A model generated the notes under the pieces. It saw only the letters and a program-made list of their open reading frames with translations. It searched no databases and was not told where the DNA came from. Made by a program: the position numbers and the translations under genes. A stretch of DNA of 64,000 bases from Hymenobacter sp. DG01 (lineage in GTDB: Bacteria; Bacteroidota; Bacteroidia; Cytophagales; Hymenobacteraceae), in assembly GCF_006352025.1 (NCBI RefSeq), contig NZ_CP040936.1, forward strand, positions 3,846,001 through 3,910,000, given 5' to 3'. This document shows positions 46,207-53,540 of the stretch, piece by piece. Position 1 is the stretch's first letter. Every line of letters starts with the position of its first letter.

Positions 46207-46978
46207 GTTCCTCCCAGAATTCCTGGCCGTTGGCGTTGAGGTAGCCGGGCTGGCCATCGGGGGCCAGTACGCGGGCCACGTCGCCGAGGAAGGGCTCAGC
46301 CTGGGGGTAGCGGATTTCCGTGAGGGTGTTGCCTTCCTCGTCGAGGTAGCCGAAGAGCTGGCCTAGCTGCACCACCGGAAACTGCAGGTTACCTGTGAGC
46401 CGGATGGCATCGTAGCGCACGGGCTGCACCAGCTTGCCGCTGCTGTTTACTACCCCCCACTTGGCGCCCTGGCGCACGAACAGGAGGCCGTTGTAATTCT
46501 CCCGGATTTCATCGTAGATGGCCGGCACGGACCCCGAGCCCACCGTGAAGCGGAAGCCCACTTTCCCGTCCCGGCGCACCAGGTCGCCGTGCTCCAGGGG
46601 CTCTTCCTCAGGCTCGGGGGCTGCGGGCTCGGTCAGGCGGCGGCCGGTGGGGCCAATATCAAAGGTTTCGCCGTTCAGCTCTACGGTGGCGCGGCCCAGC
46701 AGGAACGTGCTGGCGCGGGCGTACTGCAGGGGCGTAACGGGGTTGCCGCCGCTGTCGATGTAGCCGTAGCGCGGGCCCTGGCGCACCCAGGCAATTTCCT
46801 CCACGAAGGGCCCGGCTTCGTCGTAGCGCAGGGGTAGCACCAGGCGGCGGGCCTGGTCGGCGTAGCCCCATTTGCCGCCCTGCCGGAAGGGCACGAGGCG
46901 GGAGGCCGCCGTTTGGGCCCGCAGGAGGTTGCCGGTAGCCAGCAGCAGCAAAAACAAGAGCAGAAAAGGGCGTTTCAT
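46202..46978 (-). CDS. Secreted WG-repeat protein
   Basis: 258 residues: signal peptide (MKRPFLLLFLLLLATGNLLRAQ) then five or six WG repeats of about 40 residues, such as GGKWGYADQARRLVLPLRYDE, GPRYGYIDSGGNPVTPLQYA, GAKWGVVNSSGKLVQPVRYD and LGQLFGYLDEEGN. WG repeats make a beta-rich solenoid of unknown ligand. A Pro/Glu-rich break near 120-130 divides the two halves. It stands alone on the minus strand; the stop is in the short GGTGA tract at 46184-46206. Confidence 0.9.
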   Translation of the reverse strand: MKRPFLLLFLLLLATGNLLRAQTAASRLVPFRQGGKWGYADQARRLVLPLRYDEAGPFVEEIAWVRQGPRYGYIDSGGNPVTPLQYARASTFLLGRATVELNGETFDIGPTGRRLTEPAAPEPEEEPLEHGDLVRRDGKVGFRFTVGSGSVPAIYDEIRENYNGLLFVRQGAKWGVVNSSGKLVQPVRYDAIRLTGNLQFPVVQLGQLFGYLDEEGNTLTEIRYPQAEPFLGDVARVLAPDGQPGYLNANGQEFWEER

Positions 46979-47158
46979 GCAAGATGAGGGCAGGAGGGCA
47001 CCGGCTATTGCAGCTAAGGTACGCAGATGGGATAAACCAAATAGGCCCGGCGCGGTTGGTTCACTCGTTCTTCACGGACAATGGCTCATCTTGCCCGGCT
47101 GATTTGGAGGATTGTAGGGTTGATCATCACTTTTTCTGCGGCAAAAACCCTGGTATCG

Positions 47159-47166
47159 TATCTTTG
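47159..47166 (+). promoter_or_regulatory. -7 box for the PhyH-type dioxygenase gene
   Basis: TATCTTTG, a perfect TAnnTTTG match, 39 bases before the ATG at 47205, with an upstream TTTTTC about 22 bases away. Confidence 0.6.
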
Positions 47167-47204
47167 CCTCCCCTTACTAGGCGTTTCGCTGACCGCCTTT
47201 GCTT

Positions 47205-48020
47205 ATGTCATCACAACTAACCTATCCGCGTTTTACCTTAGGCGAGAGCCTCACGCCGGAGCAGCTGGCTTTCTTCCGCGAGCATGGATTTCTTCATTTC
47301 CGGGCTTTTATCTCCCCTGAAACCGTGCAAAGCCTGCTGCAAGCCTCTCAGGAGGTGCAGCGCCAGTGGCTGGCCGATGATGTGAAGAAGGTGAACGGCG
47401 TTCCGATTAAATATGGCAAGGATGTGGATGGCTCGCCCATTGTGCAGCGCTTCGCTTTTGCCTCACACCATAGCCCCGTGCTGCACGAGTTTCTGCAGGA
47501 TCCGCGCTTCAGGGCCCTGTTTCCGTTGCTGGAAGCGGCCGGGGGCCGGGTAGGCGAAAACGAGAAGGATGGCCTGGTCATCAACCACTACGTGAACGTG
47601 GAGGGCTCGGAGTTTTCGCAGATGGGCTGGCACACCGACTCGCTGCGCGACGTGTTCTACGGTAAGAAAATTGGGCCGATGCTGAACGTGGGCGTACACC
47701 TGGATGGCACGCCCGCCACCAACGGCGGTCTGCGCCTGATTCCGGGCACCCACCGCCAGGGCCTGCGTGACATCCTGTTCCGCAAGAAGTACTACAAAGA
47801 CGTAGGCCCCGACCCCCACGAGGTAGCCGTAGAAACCGAGCCCGGCGACCTGACCGTGCACGACGGCCGCATGTGGCACCGCGTGGCGCAGTCGCCGCTG
47901 GTAGGCGAGGCCTCGCGCCGCCGGGTGATGTACGTGCCCATTATTGCCGGCAAGTACGAGCCCAAGCACGAAAACAGCCCTACCCCCTTCTATCTCCGGT
48001 TTCTCCACTTGGTGAAATAG
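47205..48020 (+). CDS. Phytanoyl-CoA dioxygenase (PhyH) family protein
   Basis: Fe(II)/2-oxoglutarate oxygenase of 271 residues. The facial triad is visible: WHTDSLRD (His-x-Asp) near 145-150 and the distal His in LTVHDGRMWHRVAQS, with the 2-oxoglutarate Arg in ASRRRVMYVP. It starts with LTPEQLAFFREHGFLHFRAF, the usual PhyH opening. ATG at 47205 is chosen over an upstream TTG. The substrate cannot be predicted. The final codons HLVK and the TAG lie within a GGTGAAATAG word of the repeat family. Confidence 0.9.
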   Translation: MSSQLTYPRFTLGESLTPEQLAFFREHGFLHFRAFISPETVQSLLQASQEVQRQWLADDVKKVNGVPIKYGKDVDGSPIVQRFAFASHHSPVLHEFLQDPRFRALFPLLEAAGGRVGENEKDGLVINHYVNVEGSEFSQMGWHTDSLRDVFYGKKIGPMLNVGVHLDGTPATNGGLRLIPGTHRQGLRDILFRKKYYKDVGPDPHEVAVETEPGDLTVHDGRMWHRVAQSPLVGEASRRRVMYVPIIAGKYEPKHENSPTPFYLRFLHLVK

Positions 48021-48181
48021 GGTGGAGAGGTGAAACGTGATGAGGTAAATGGTGACAGGTGACCAGTAAAGGGTAAGGGGTAAATAGCTACATTAGCTCC
48101 TTGCCTAGAACGATTTACCTCACCTCCATTCACTTCATTACCCGCTCACCTCCATTCACCTCATCACTTTTCACCCATCAC
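48012..48181. repeat. GGTGA-type inverted-repeat element between PhyH and SDR genes
   Basis: 24-base arms GGTGAAACGTGATGAGGT and on (48029-48052) and their complement (48152-48175) differ at two positions. Tandem words GGTGA and CACCT continue on both sides. The left side begins with GGTGAAATAG, which provides the PhyH stop; the right side reaches to within ten bases of the SDR start. Confidence 0.8.
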
Positions 48182-48190
48182 CTCAAAGTC

Positions 48191-48976
48191 TTGCAAAAAG
48201 CTGCTCTGATTACTGGTGCTTCCCGTGGCATCGGCCGGGCCATGGCCCTGGACCTGGCCCGCCGTGGCCACGACGTGCTGTTGGTGGCCCGTTCGGCTGA
48301 TCAGCTGGAACAGGTGGCTACGGAAATCCGGCAGCTGGGGCGAGAGGCGCGGTTTCTGGCCCTGGACCTGGCCGCGCCGGGTGCGGCTCAGCAGGTGGCC
48401 GCCTGGGTAGGGGCCCAAACCACGGAGCTGGCTGTGCTGGTAAATAACGCCGGTTATGGTCTATGGGGTCGCTTTGAGGAATTGCCGCTGACGGAGCAGC
48501 AGAACATGCTGCAACTCAATATGCACCTGCCCGTGGAACTGACCCACGCCCTGCTCCCTACCCTACGCCGACAGCCCAAAGCCTATATCCTGAACGTAGC
48601 CAGCACGGCCGCCTATCAGGCCGTGCCCACGCTCACGCTCTACGCGGCCAGCAAGGCCTTCCTCATCAGCTTTTCGCGGGGCCTGCGCTACGAGCTGCGC
48701 GACACCAGCGTATCGGTTACCTGCCTCAGTCCCGGCGCTACCACCACCGACTTCGCCGACCGCGCCGGCATGAACTCCGAGCTGCAGGCCGTAGCCAACA
48801 AAGTATCCATGACGCCCGCTCAGGTAGCCGAGTTCGGCATTGCCGCCATGCTCTCGGGTGAGGCTGAGGTAATTCCGGGGGCGCTAAACAAGGTGTCGGC
48901 GGCGCTTACCGCGCTGGTACCCAAGGGTATCACGGAGCGCATTGCGGCCGGCATCTACGAGAAACACCTGAAGTAG
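48191..48976 (+). CDS. Short-chain dehydrogenase/reductase
   Basis: Classical SDR of about 262 residues. Cofactor loop TGASRGIGRAMAL, the NNAGYG motif and the active site S-Y-K (VASTAAYQ..., YAASK) are all present; ARG at the second strand end (LLVARSADQ) suggests NADPH. The frame is open back to 48101, but those 30 codons translate the CACCT-rich repeat (HFITRSPPFT...) and are not credible. The reading from TTG 48191 (LQKAALITGASRG) is the natural start of the fold. Substrate unknown. Confidence 0.9.
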   Translation: MQKAALITGASRGIGRAMALDLARRGHDVLLVARSADQLEQVATEIRQLGREARFLALDLAAPGAAQQVAAWVGAQTTELAVLVNNAGYGLWGRFEELPLTEQQNMLQLNMHLPVELTHALLPTLRRQPKAYILNVASTAAYQAVPTLTLYAASKAFLISFSRGLRYELRDTSVSVTCLSPGATTTDFADRAGMNSELQAVANKVSMTPAQVAEFGIAAMLSGEAEVIPGALNKVSAALTALVPKGITERIAAGIYEKHLK

Positions 48977-49002
48977 CATCTGCCGGCATTTCGGGCGGCA
49001 AT

Positions 49003-49042
49003 AGGGGTAGGAGCAGGGCGGAGAGACCTTTCTCCTACCCCT
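49003..49042 (+). terminator. Hairpin terminator after the SDR gene
   Basis: Stem AGGGGTAGGAG (49003-49013) and CTCCTACCCCT (49032-49042), 11 perfect pairs with an 18-base loop, followed by TTTC. The neighbouring gene is convergent. Confidence 0.6.
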
Positions 49043-49047
49043 TTCAG

Positions 49048-49683
49048 TTACCTAACGGGGGTAGGAATGAGCCGCCCCGCCAGCCAGAAACTCAGCCCCG
49101 CGAACAGGGGCGCGGCCAGCACATCGTAGCTATAATGAGCGCGCTGCACCATCACCAGCAAGCCAATAGCCACCGTGGCGGCCAGCAGCACGCGGCGCCG
49201 CCAGCCAGCGGGTACGGCCAGGGCCAGCAGCAACAGCGTGGCGGTGTGGCCGGAGAAGAACAGGTCCTTGGTGATAGGCGCGGGAGCCGCGTAGAACAGC
49301 TGCTCCACCAGCGGGTCGCGCAACATGATGAGGCCGATGGGCGGTTCCAGAGGGAGCAGAGCCAGCGTGGCGCAGCGCAGCAGATGCAGCAGCAAGTAAG
49401 CCGTTAGGGCCCGCAGCAGGGGGTAGGGCCGAGGCAGCAGCGTAGCTACCCCCAACCCAATACCCAAATAAATAACCGCAAACGTCAGCCCCGATACGTC
49501 GCGGGCCGGCAGTAGGGCCAGCAGCGGATCAGGGAAAATAGTACCGGGGCGGGCCTGCACCCAGGCAAAGAAGCGCGGCAGTAAGGCCGCCAACGTCAGG
49601 AGCAAAACCAGCACTACCCCCAGCCGCCCCCGGAAAGCCGGTTGCCGCCAGGCCTCGCGCCAGGTAAAAAAGTCAGCAGACAT
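49048..49683 (-). CDS. PAP2-like / sphingomyelin-synthase-related membrane phosphatase
   Basis: 211 residues with about six membrane segments. The catalytic region shows FFSGHTATLLLL and, after another helix, RAHYSYDVLAAPLF, the His and Asp pattern of the PAP2_C/sphingomyelin-synthase group. These enzymes cleave or exchange lipid phosphates; lipid type unknown. ATG 49683 gives MSADFFTWREAWR; the frame is open 25 codons more (to 49758) with an Arg/Phe-rich stretch that is not needed. Confidence 0.83.
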   Translation of the reverse strand: MSADFFTWREAWRQPAFRGRLGVVLVLLLTLAALLPRFFAWVQARPGTIFPDPLLALLPARDVSGLTFAVIYLGIGLGVATLLPRPYPLLRALTAYLLLHLLRCATLALLPLEPPIGLIMLRDPLVEQLFYAAPAPITKDLFFSGHTATLLLLALAVPAGWRRRVLLAATVAIGLLVMVQRAHYSYDVLAAPLFAGLSFWLAGRLIPTPVR

Positions 49684-49853
49684 GTAAATGCGTAGTCGGG
49701 GCCGGAAGCCAGCCGTGAGATGACGCGCAAACCTACTAACAAAGGCAGGTAGGCTCACGGCTGAGTTTTTCTAACAGGGGCATTCCTTAGGAAACCGCTT
49801 TGCGGCGTACCTTTTCAGCCAACTATTCTCCGCAACCTCCTGACCTGCTTTCC

Positions 49854-51167
49854 ATGAAGCCTTTTTACGCCGCTACCCTGGCTGCCGCTTTGCTTGCCGC
49901 CGCGCCTGCATTGGCCCAAACCAGCGCCCTCCACGGGCAAATTGCCAAACTCGCCGCTCAGCAGGAAAACAAGGTAATTGCCTGGCGCCGCGACATTCAT
50001 GAGCACCCTGAGCTGGGCAACCAGGAAACCCGCACGGCCGCCCTCATTGCCGAGCAGCTGAAAAAGATGGGGATTGAGGTGCAAACCGGGGTAGCGCGTA
50101 CGGGTGTGGTCGGCATCCTGAAGGGCGGCAAGCCCGGCCCCGTGGTAGCCCTGCGCGCCGATATGGACGCCCTACCCGTAACGGAAAGCAGCAGCCTGCC
50201 CTTCGCCTCCAAAGCCCGCACCACCTACAACGGGCAGGAAGTGGGCGTGATGCATGCCTGTGGCCACGACACCCACGTAGCCATGCTGCTGGGCGCGGCT
50301 GAAGTGCTCAGCCAGATGAAAAAGGACCTGAGTGGCACCGTAAAGTTTGTATTCCAGCCCGCCGAAGAAGGCTCCTTGCCGGGTGTGGTGGGCGGGGCCC
50401 GGCTCATGGTGCAGGAAGGCGTGCTCACCAACCCCAAGGTCGATGCCATTTTCGGGGTGCACATTCAGGCCCAGACCGAGGTAGGCAAGCTCTCCTACCG
50501 GCCCGGCGGCGAAATGGCCTCCTCCGATGTGTTTACTATTAAGGTGAAAGGTAAATCGGCCCATGGAGCCTACCCCTGGCTGGCCGTTGACCCCGTAGTA
50601 ACTTCGGCCCAGATCATCATGGGCCTGCAAACCATCGTCAGCCGCCAGCTCCAGCTCACCGACGATGCCGCCGTGCTGACGGTGGGTATGGTGCACGGCG
50701 GGGTGCGCAACAACATCATTCCGGAGCAGGTGGAGCTGACGGGCACCATCCGCAGCCTGAGCAAGGAAATGCAGCAGCAGATCTGGGCTGCCGTGCGCCG
50801 CACCGCCACCAACATTGCCGAAAGCGCCGGAGCTACCGCCGAGGTCGAAATCGTGAACTACGCCCCCGTAACCTACAACGACCCGCGCCTCACGCAGCAG
50901 ATGGTGCCCAGCCTGAACAGCGCCGCCGACGCCGCCAATGTGAGTGTGCAAAAGGCCGTGACCGGGGCCGAGGACTTTGCTTACTATCAGGAGAAAATTC
51001 CCGGCATGTTCGTATTCGTGGGTGGCATGCCCAAGGGGAAGAACCCCGCCGAAACGGCCCCGCACCACACCCCCGGCTTCTTCGTGGATGAAAGCGGCCT
51101 GACCCTGGGCGTAAAAACCCTGGCCACCCTGGCCTTCGACTACCTGGCGGCCGGCGGTAAGAAATAG
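49854..51167 (+). CDS. M20 family metallo-aminoacylase/amidohydrolase, secreted
   Basis: 437 residues from ATG 49854, which gives a clean signal peptide (MKPFYAATLAAALLAAAPALAQ). Metal site motifs of the hippurate/N-acyl-amino-acid hydrolase branch are seen: ALRADMDALPV, MHACGHDTHVAM, FQPAEEG, GVHIQAQTEVG, with the dimer domain in the middle (KVKGKSAHGAYP) and HHTPGFFVDE at the end. Zn or Mn enzyme, exported to the periplasm. The neighbours give no hint of substrate. Confidence 0.93.
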   Translation: MKPFYAATLAAALLAAAPALAQTSALHGQIAKLAAQQENKVIAWRRDIHEHPELGNQETRTAALIAEQLKKMGIEVQTGVARTGVVGILKGGKPGPVVALRADMDALPVTESSSLPFASKARTTYNGQEVGVMHACGHDTHVAMLLGAAEVLSQMKKDLSGTVKFVFQPAEEGSLPGVVGGARLMVQEGVLTNPKVDAIFGVHIQAQTEVGKLSYRPGGEMASSDVFTIKVKGKSAHGAYPWLAVDPVVTSAQIIMGLQTIVSRQLQLTDDAAVLTVGMVHGGVRNNIIPEQVELTGTIRSLSKEMQQQIWAAVRRTATNIAESAGATAEVEIVNYAPVTYNDPRLTQQMVPSLNSAADAANVSVQKAVTGAEDFAYYQEKIPGMFVFVGGMPKGKNPAETAPHHTPGFFVDESGLTLGVKTLATLAFDYLAAGGKK

Positions 51168-51196
51168 CCGAAAGCCGATAGACCCAGCCAAAAGGC

Positions 51197-51290
51197 GTCA
51201 TGCCGACCATTCTGCGCATCAAGCGGAGAAGAGGAATCTGGGTCTGACCTCTGTTGATGGTCCCGGATTCCTCCCTACAGTCGGAATGAC
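51197..51290. repeat. Intergenic repeat of the GTCATTCCGAC type
   Basis: Begins GTCATGCCGACC and ends GTCGGAATGAC. The inner segments AAGAGGAATCTGGG and CCCGGATTCCTCCC pair imperfectly. Shared type with other intergenic repeats of this kind; not a member of the GGTGA family. Confidence 0.65.
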
Positions 51291-51415
51291 AAACGCTGGG
51301 CCTCCTGTCTCCTGAACGCAACCCGGGCGGCCCTTTCCCGTCTAGTAGCCCATTCAGGCCGCCGGCTAACCCGCGCCTGCATCCGTGAAATTTGATTAAT
51401 CCGTTTACATCCGTA

Positions 51416-52291
51416 ATGAATATTGCCCTGGTTACCTGCGAGAGTCTCGCCCAGTATGCCGCCCCCAACGTCGATGACGAGGACAGCCTGCTCACCCGCT
51501 ACCTGCGCGAGCAAGGCCACAGCGTAGAGCCCCGCGTCTGGAGCAACCCAGCCGTGGACTGGCTGCGCTACGATGTGGTGGTGGTGAAGTCGCCCTGGGA
51601 CTATTTTGACCGGGTAGGCGAGTTCTACCAGTGGCTTGACCGTGTGGAGAGCCTCGGGGTGAAGCTGCTGAACCCAGCTACCACCGTGCGCTGGAACGCC
51701 GACAAAAAGTACCTGCTGGATATGGAGCGGGCCGGCGTGCGCATCGTGCCTACCCACTGGCTTAGCCGCGGCCAGACCGTTGAAACCGATTCGCTGTTTG
51801 ATACCCTGGGCCACGACACACTGGTGGTGAAGCCGGCCGTGAGCGGCGGAGCCAAGAACACCTTCGTGCTGACCCGGCAGGAATCGTCGGTGCGCCAGCC
51901 CCAGCTGCAGGAGCTGCTCCGCGACGAAGATTTTCTGGTGCAGCCCTTCCAGCCCCAGATTCAGGAAGAAGGCGAATGGTCACTCATCTACTTCGGCGGC
52001 GAGTTCAGCCACTGCGTCCTGAAAACGCCTAAGTCCGGCGACTTCCGGGTGCAGCACTACCTCGGCGGTGGCATTGAACCCCGCGAGGCACCCGCCCACC
52101 TGCGCCAGGCCGCCGATGCCATTGTGCGCGAGTTTGCCACCGGCTGCCTCTACGCCCGCGTCGATGGCCTGGACCAGAACGGCGAGTTCCTGCTCATGGA
52201 GCTGGAGCTGATTGAGCCCTTCCTCTACCTTGCCTCCTCCGAAGGCTCCTTGCCGCGCTACGAACAAGCCCTGAAGCAGTTGAGTAACTGA
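51416..52291 (+). CDS. ATP-grasp domain protein
   Basis: 291 residues, soluble, ATP-dependent ligase fold. Start MNIALVTCESLAQYAAPN, then DYFDRVGEFYQWLDRVE; the nucleotide-binding LVVKPAVSGGAKNTFVL, FLVQPFQPQIQEEGEWSLIYF and metal-binding LMELELIEPFLY are the family signatures. It resembles the ATP-grasp proteins related to cycloserine-forming DcsG or glutathione synthetase, but the substrates cannot be told. The TGA stop overlaps by one base the left arm of repeat element C. Confidence 0.87.
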   Translation: MNIALVTCESLAQYAAPNVDDEDSLLTRYLREQGHSVEPRVWSNPAVDWLRYDVVVVKSPWDYFDRVGEFYQWLDRVESLGVKLLNPATTVRWNADKKYLLDMERAGVRIVPTHWLSRGQTVETDSLFDTLGHDTLVVKPAVSGGAKNTFVLTRQESSVRQPQLQELLRDEDFLVQPFQPQIQEEGEWSLIYFGGEFSHCVLKTPKSGDFRVQHYLGGGIEPREAPAHLRQAADAIVREFATGCLYARVDGLDQNGEFLLMELELIEPFLYLASSEGSLPRYEQALKQLSN

Positions 52292-52456
52292 GTAAGCTGT
52301 TCAAGAAGCGGGGAGGCTTAACCCGCCGACCAACTGCCTACCCCCTTCAAACCTGCGAAGCCCTTATCGTTCTACACGATAAGGGCTTCGTTGTTTATCA
52401 GCCTATCACACAAAGTAGGATGAGCCATAACAAGCCCTTCCTTTGAACAGCTTACT
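52291..52456. repeat. Inverted-repeat element C between ATP-grasp and SDR genes
   Basis: Perfect 14-bp outer arms AGTAAGCTGTTCAA (52291-52304) and TTGAACAGCTTACT (52443-52456). Inside are CTACCCCCTTCAAACCTG (52338-52355) and the hairpin at 52356-52390, the same order as in element A, but the outer arms are different words. Confidence 0.82.
52356..52390. terminator. Hairpin terminator inside repeat element C
   Basis: 15-bp perfect stem CGAAGCCCTTATCGT and its complement, TCTAC loop, followed by TTGTTTAT. Lies between convergent genes. Confidence 0.78.
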
Positions 52457-52466
52457 TAGCTGCTCT

Positions 52467-53252
52467 CTAGAAACTGTTCACTGAAAAGCCCCCATCCACG
52501 CTCAGGGTTTGACCGGTGATGTAGCTGGCGGCAGGTAGGCAGAGGAAAGCCACAGCGGCGGCCACCTCCTCCGGCTCCCCGATGCGGCGCATGGGGGTGC
52601 GGCTGAGCACATCGTTCAGGTAGGCCTCATTGCTGAGCACGCCGGCGGCCAGCGGCGTCTGAATGTACCAGGGAGCCACGCAGTTCACCCGTATGCCCAG
52701 ACTGGACCATTCCACGGCCAGGTTGCGCGTAAGCTGCACCAGCGCGGCCTTGGTCATGCCATACACGGCCCCGGTCCGTACGTGCGCCAGCCCCGCCACC
52801 GACGAGATATTGACGATGCTACCCCCACCAGCGGCCGCAAGCCGGGGTTGCACCCCTCTGCTCAGCTCCCAGGCCGAATCGAGGTTGGTGGACAGAATGT
52901 GCCGGTATTCCTGTTCGGAGTACTCCAGCGTGGGCTTGCGGATGTTGGTACCCACATTATTCACCAGAATGTGCAGCCGGGGCCACCGCTCGGCCAGTGT
53001 TGCCAGCAGCTGGTTTCGGCCTTCCGGCGTGCTGATGTCGGCTGCTAACGCATGAGCATCCAGGCCCTGCTGCTGCCATTGGGCTACCTGCTGCTCCAGG
53101 ACGGGGGCGGTGCGGGCTACGGCTATTACGGTAGCGCCCAGGGCCAGCAGCTCGGCGGCTACCGCGGCCCCAATTCCTTTAGATGCACCCGTAACCAGGG
53201 CCGTCTGGCCGGCTAGGCTCCAGCGTGTAGCCAGCGAAGATGAGTTTTGCAT
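52467..53252 (-). CDS. Short-chain dehydrogenase, tropinone-reductase-like
   Basis: 261 residues. The opening [19 protein letters not shown] and the motifs NNVGTN, ISSVAG, YGMTK and VDGGFSVN give a complete classical SDR with the S-Y-K active site. The family is NADP-dependent and broad in substrate; tropinone-reductase-like is a label for the subfamily, not a claim of activity. It is convergent with the ATP-grasp gene across element C. Confidence 0.93.
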   Translation of the reverse strand: MQNSSSLATRWSLAGQTALVTGASKGIGAAVAAELLALGATVIAVARTAPVLEQQVAQWQQQGLDAHALAADISTPEGRNQLLATLAERWPRLHILVNNVGTNIRKPTLEYSEQEYRHILSTNLDSAWELSRGVQPRLAAAGGGSIVNISSVAGLAHVRTGAVYGMTKAALVQLTRNLAVEWSSLGIRVNCVAPWYIQTPLAAGVLSNEAYLNDVLSRTPMRRIGEPEEVAAAVAFLCLPAASYITGQTLSVDGGFSVNSF

Positions 53253-53540
53253 GAAGTATTTCTTGGAATGTTTAAAATTCTGTGGTGCTACCCCGGCTGC
53301 TGGTAAGCAGTAGCGCCAACAGCAAATCTAAACTCAATGATTTGCCGCATATTGCGTGTTTCTTAAAAGCTGGACTTATGAGTTGTGTATTTCATATCAA
53401 TAAGCTTTTTGATTAAAAATTATTTCAAAAAACAGTGACATTATTAAAAATACTTTAATTTGCTGAACAAGCCGTTGCTCATTTTCCTGGCAATGGGGCG
53501 TACTGCTTCTGTTCAATTCCTCACAACCAACTTACACAGT
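53253..53540. other. A/T-rich intergenic region upstream of the M4 protease
   Basis: Between divergent genes. From about 53330 to 53470 it is the A/T-richest stretch of the window. TTAATTTG at 53455-53462 matches TAnnTTTG at seven of eight positions and is a candidate -7 box for the protease, giving a leader of about 70 bases. No repeat element is seen. Confidence 0.5.

Noticed and set aside
48101..48190. N-terminal extension of the SDR at 48191
   Set aside because: These codons are a translation of the repeat element (TCACC words), not of the SDR fold.
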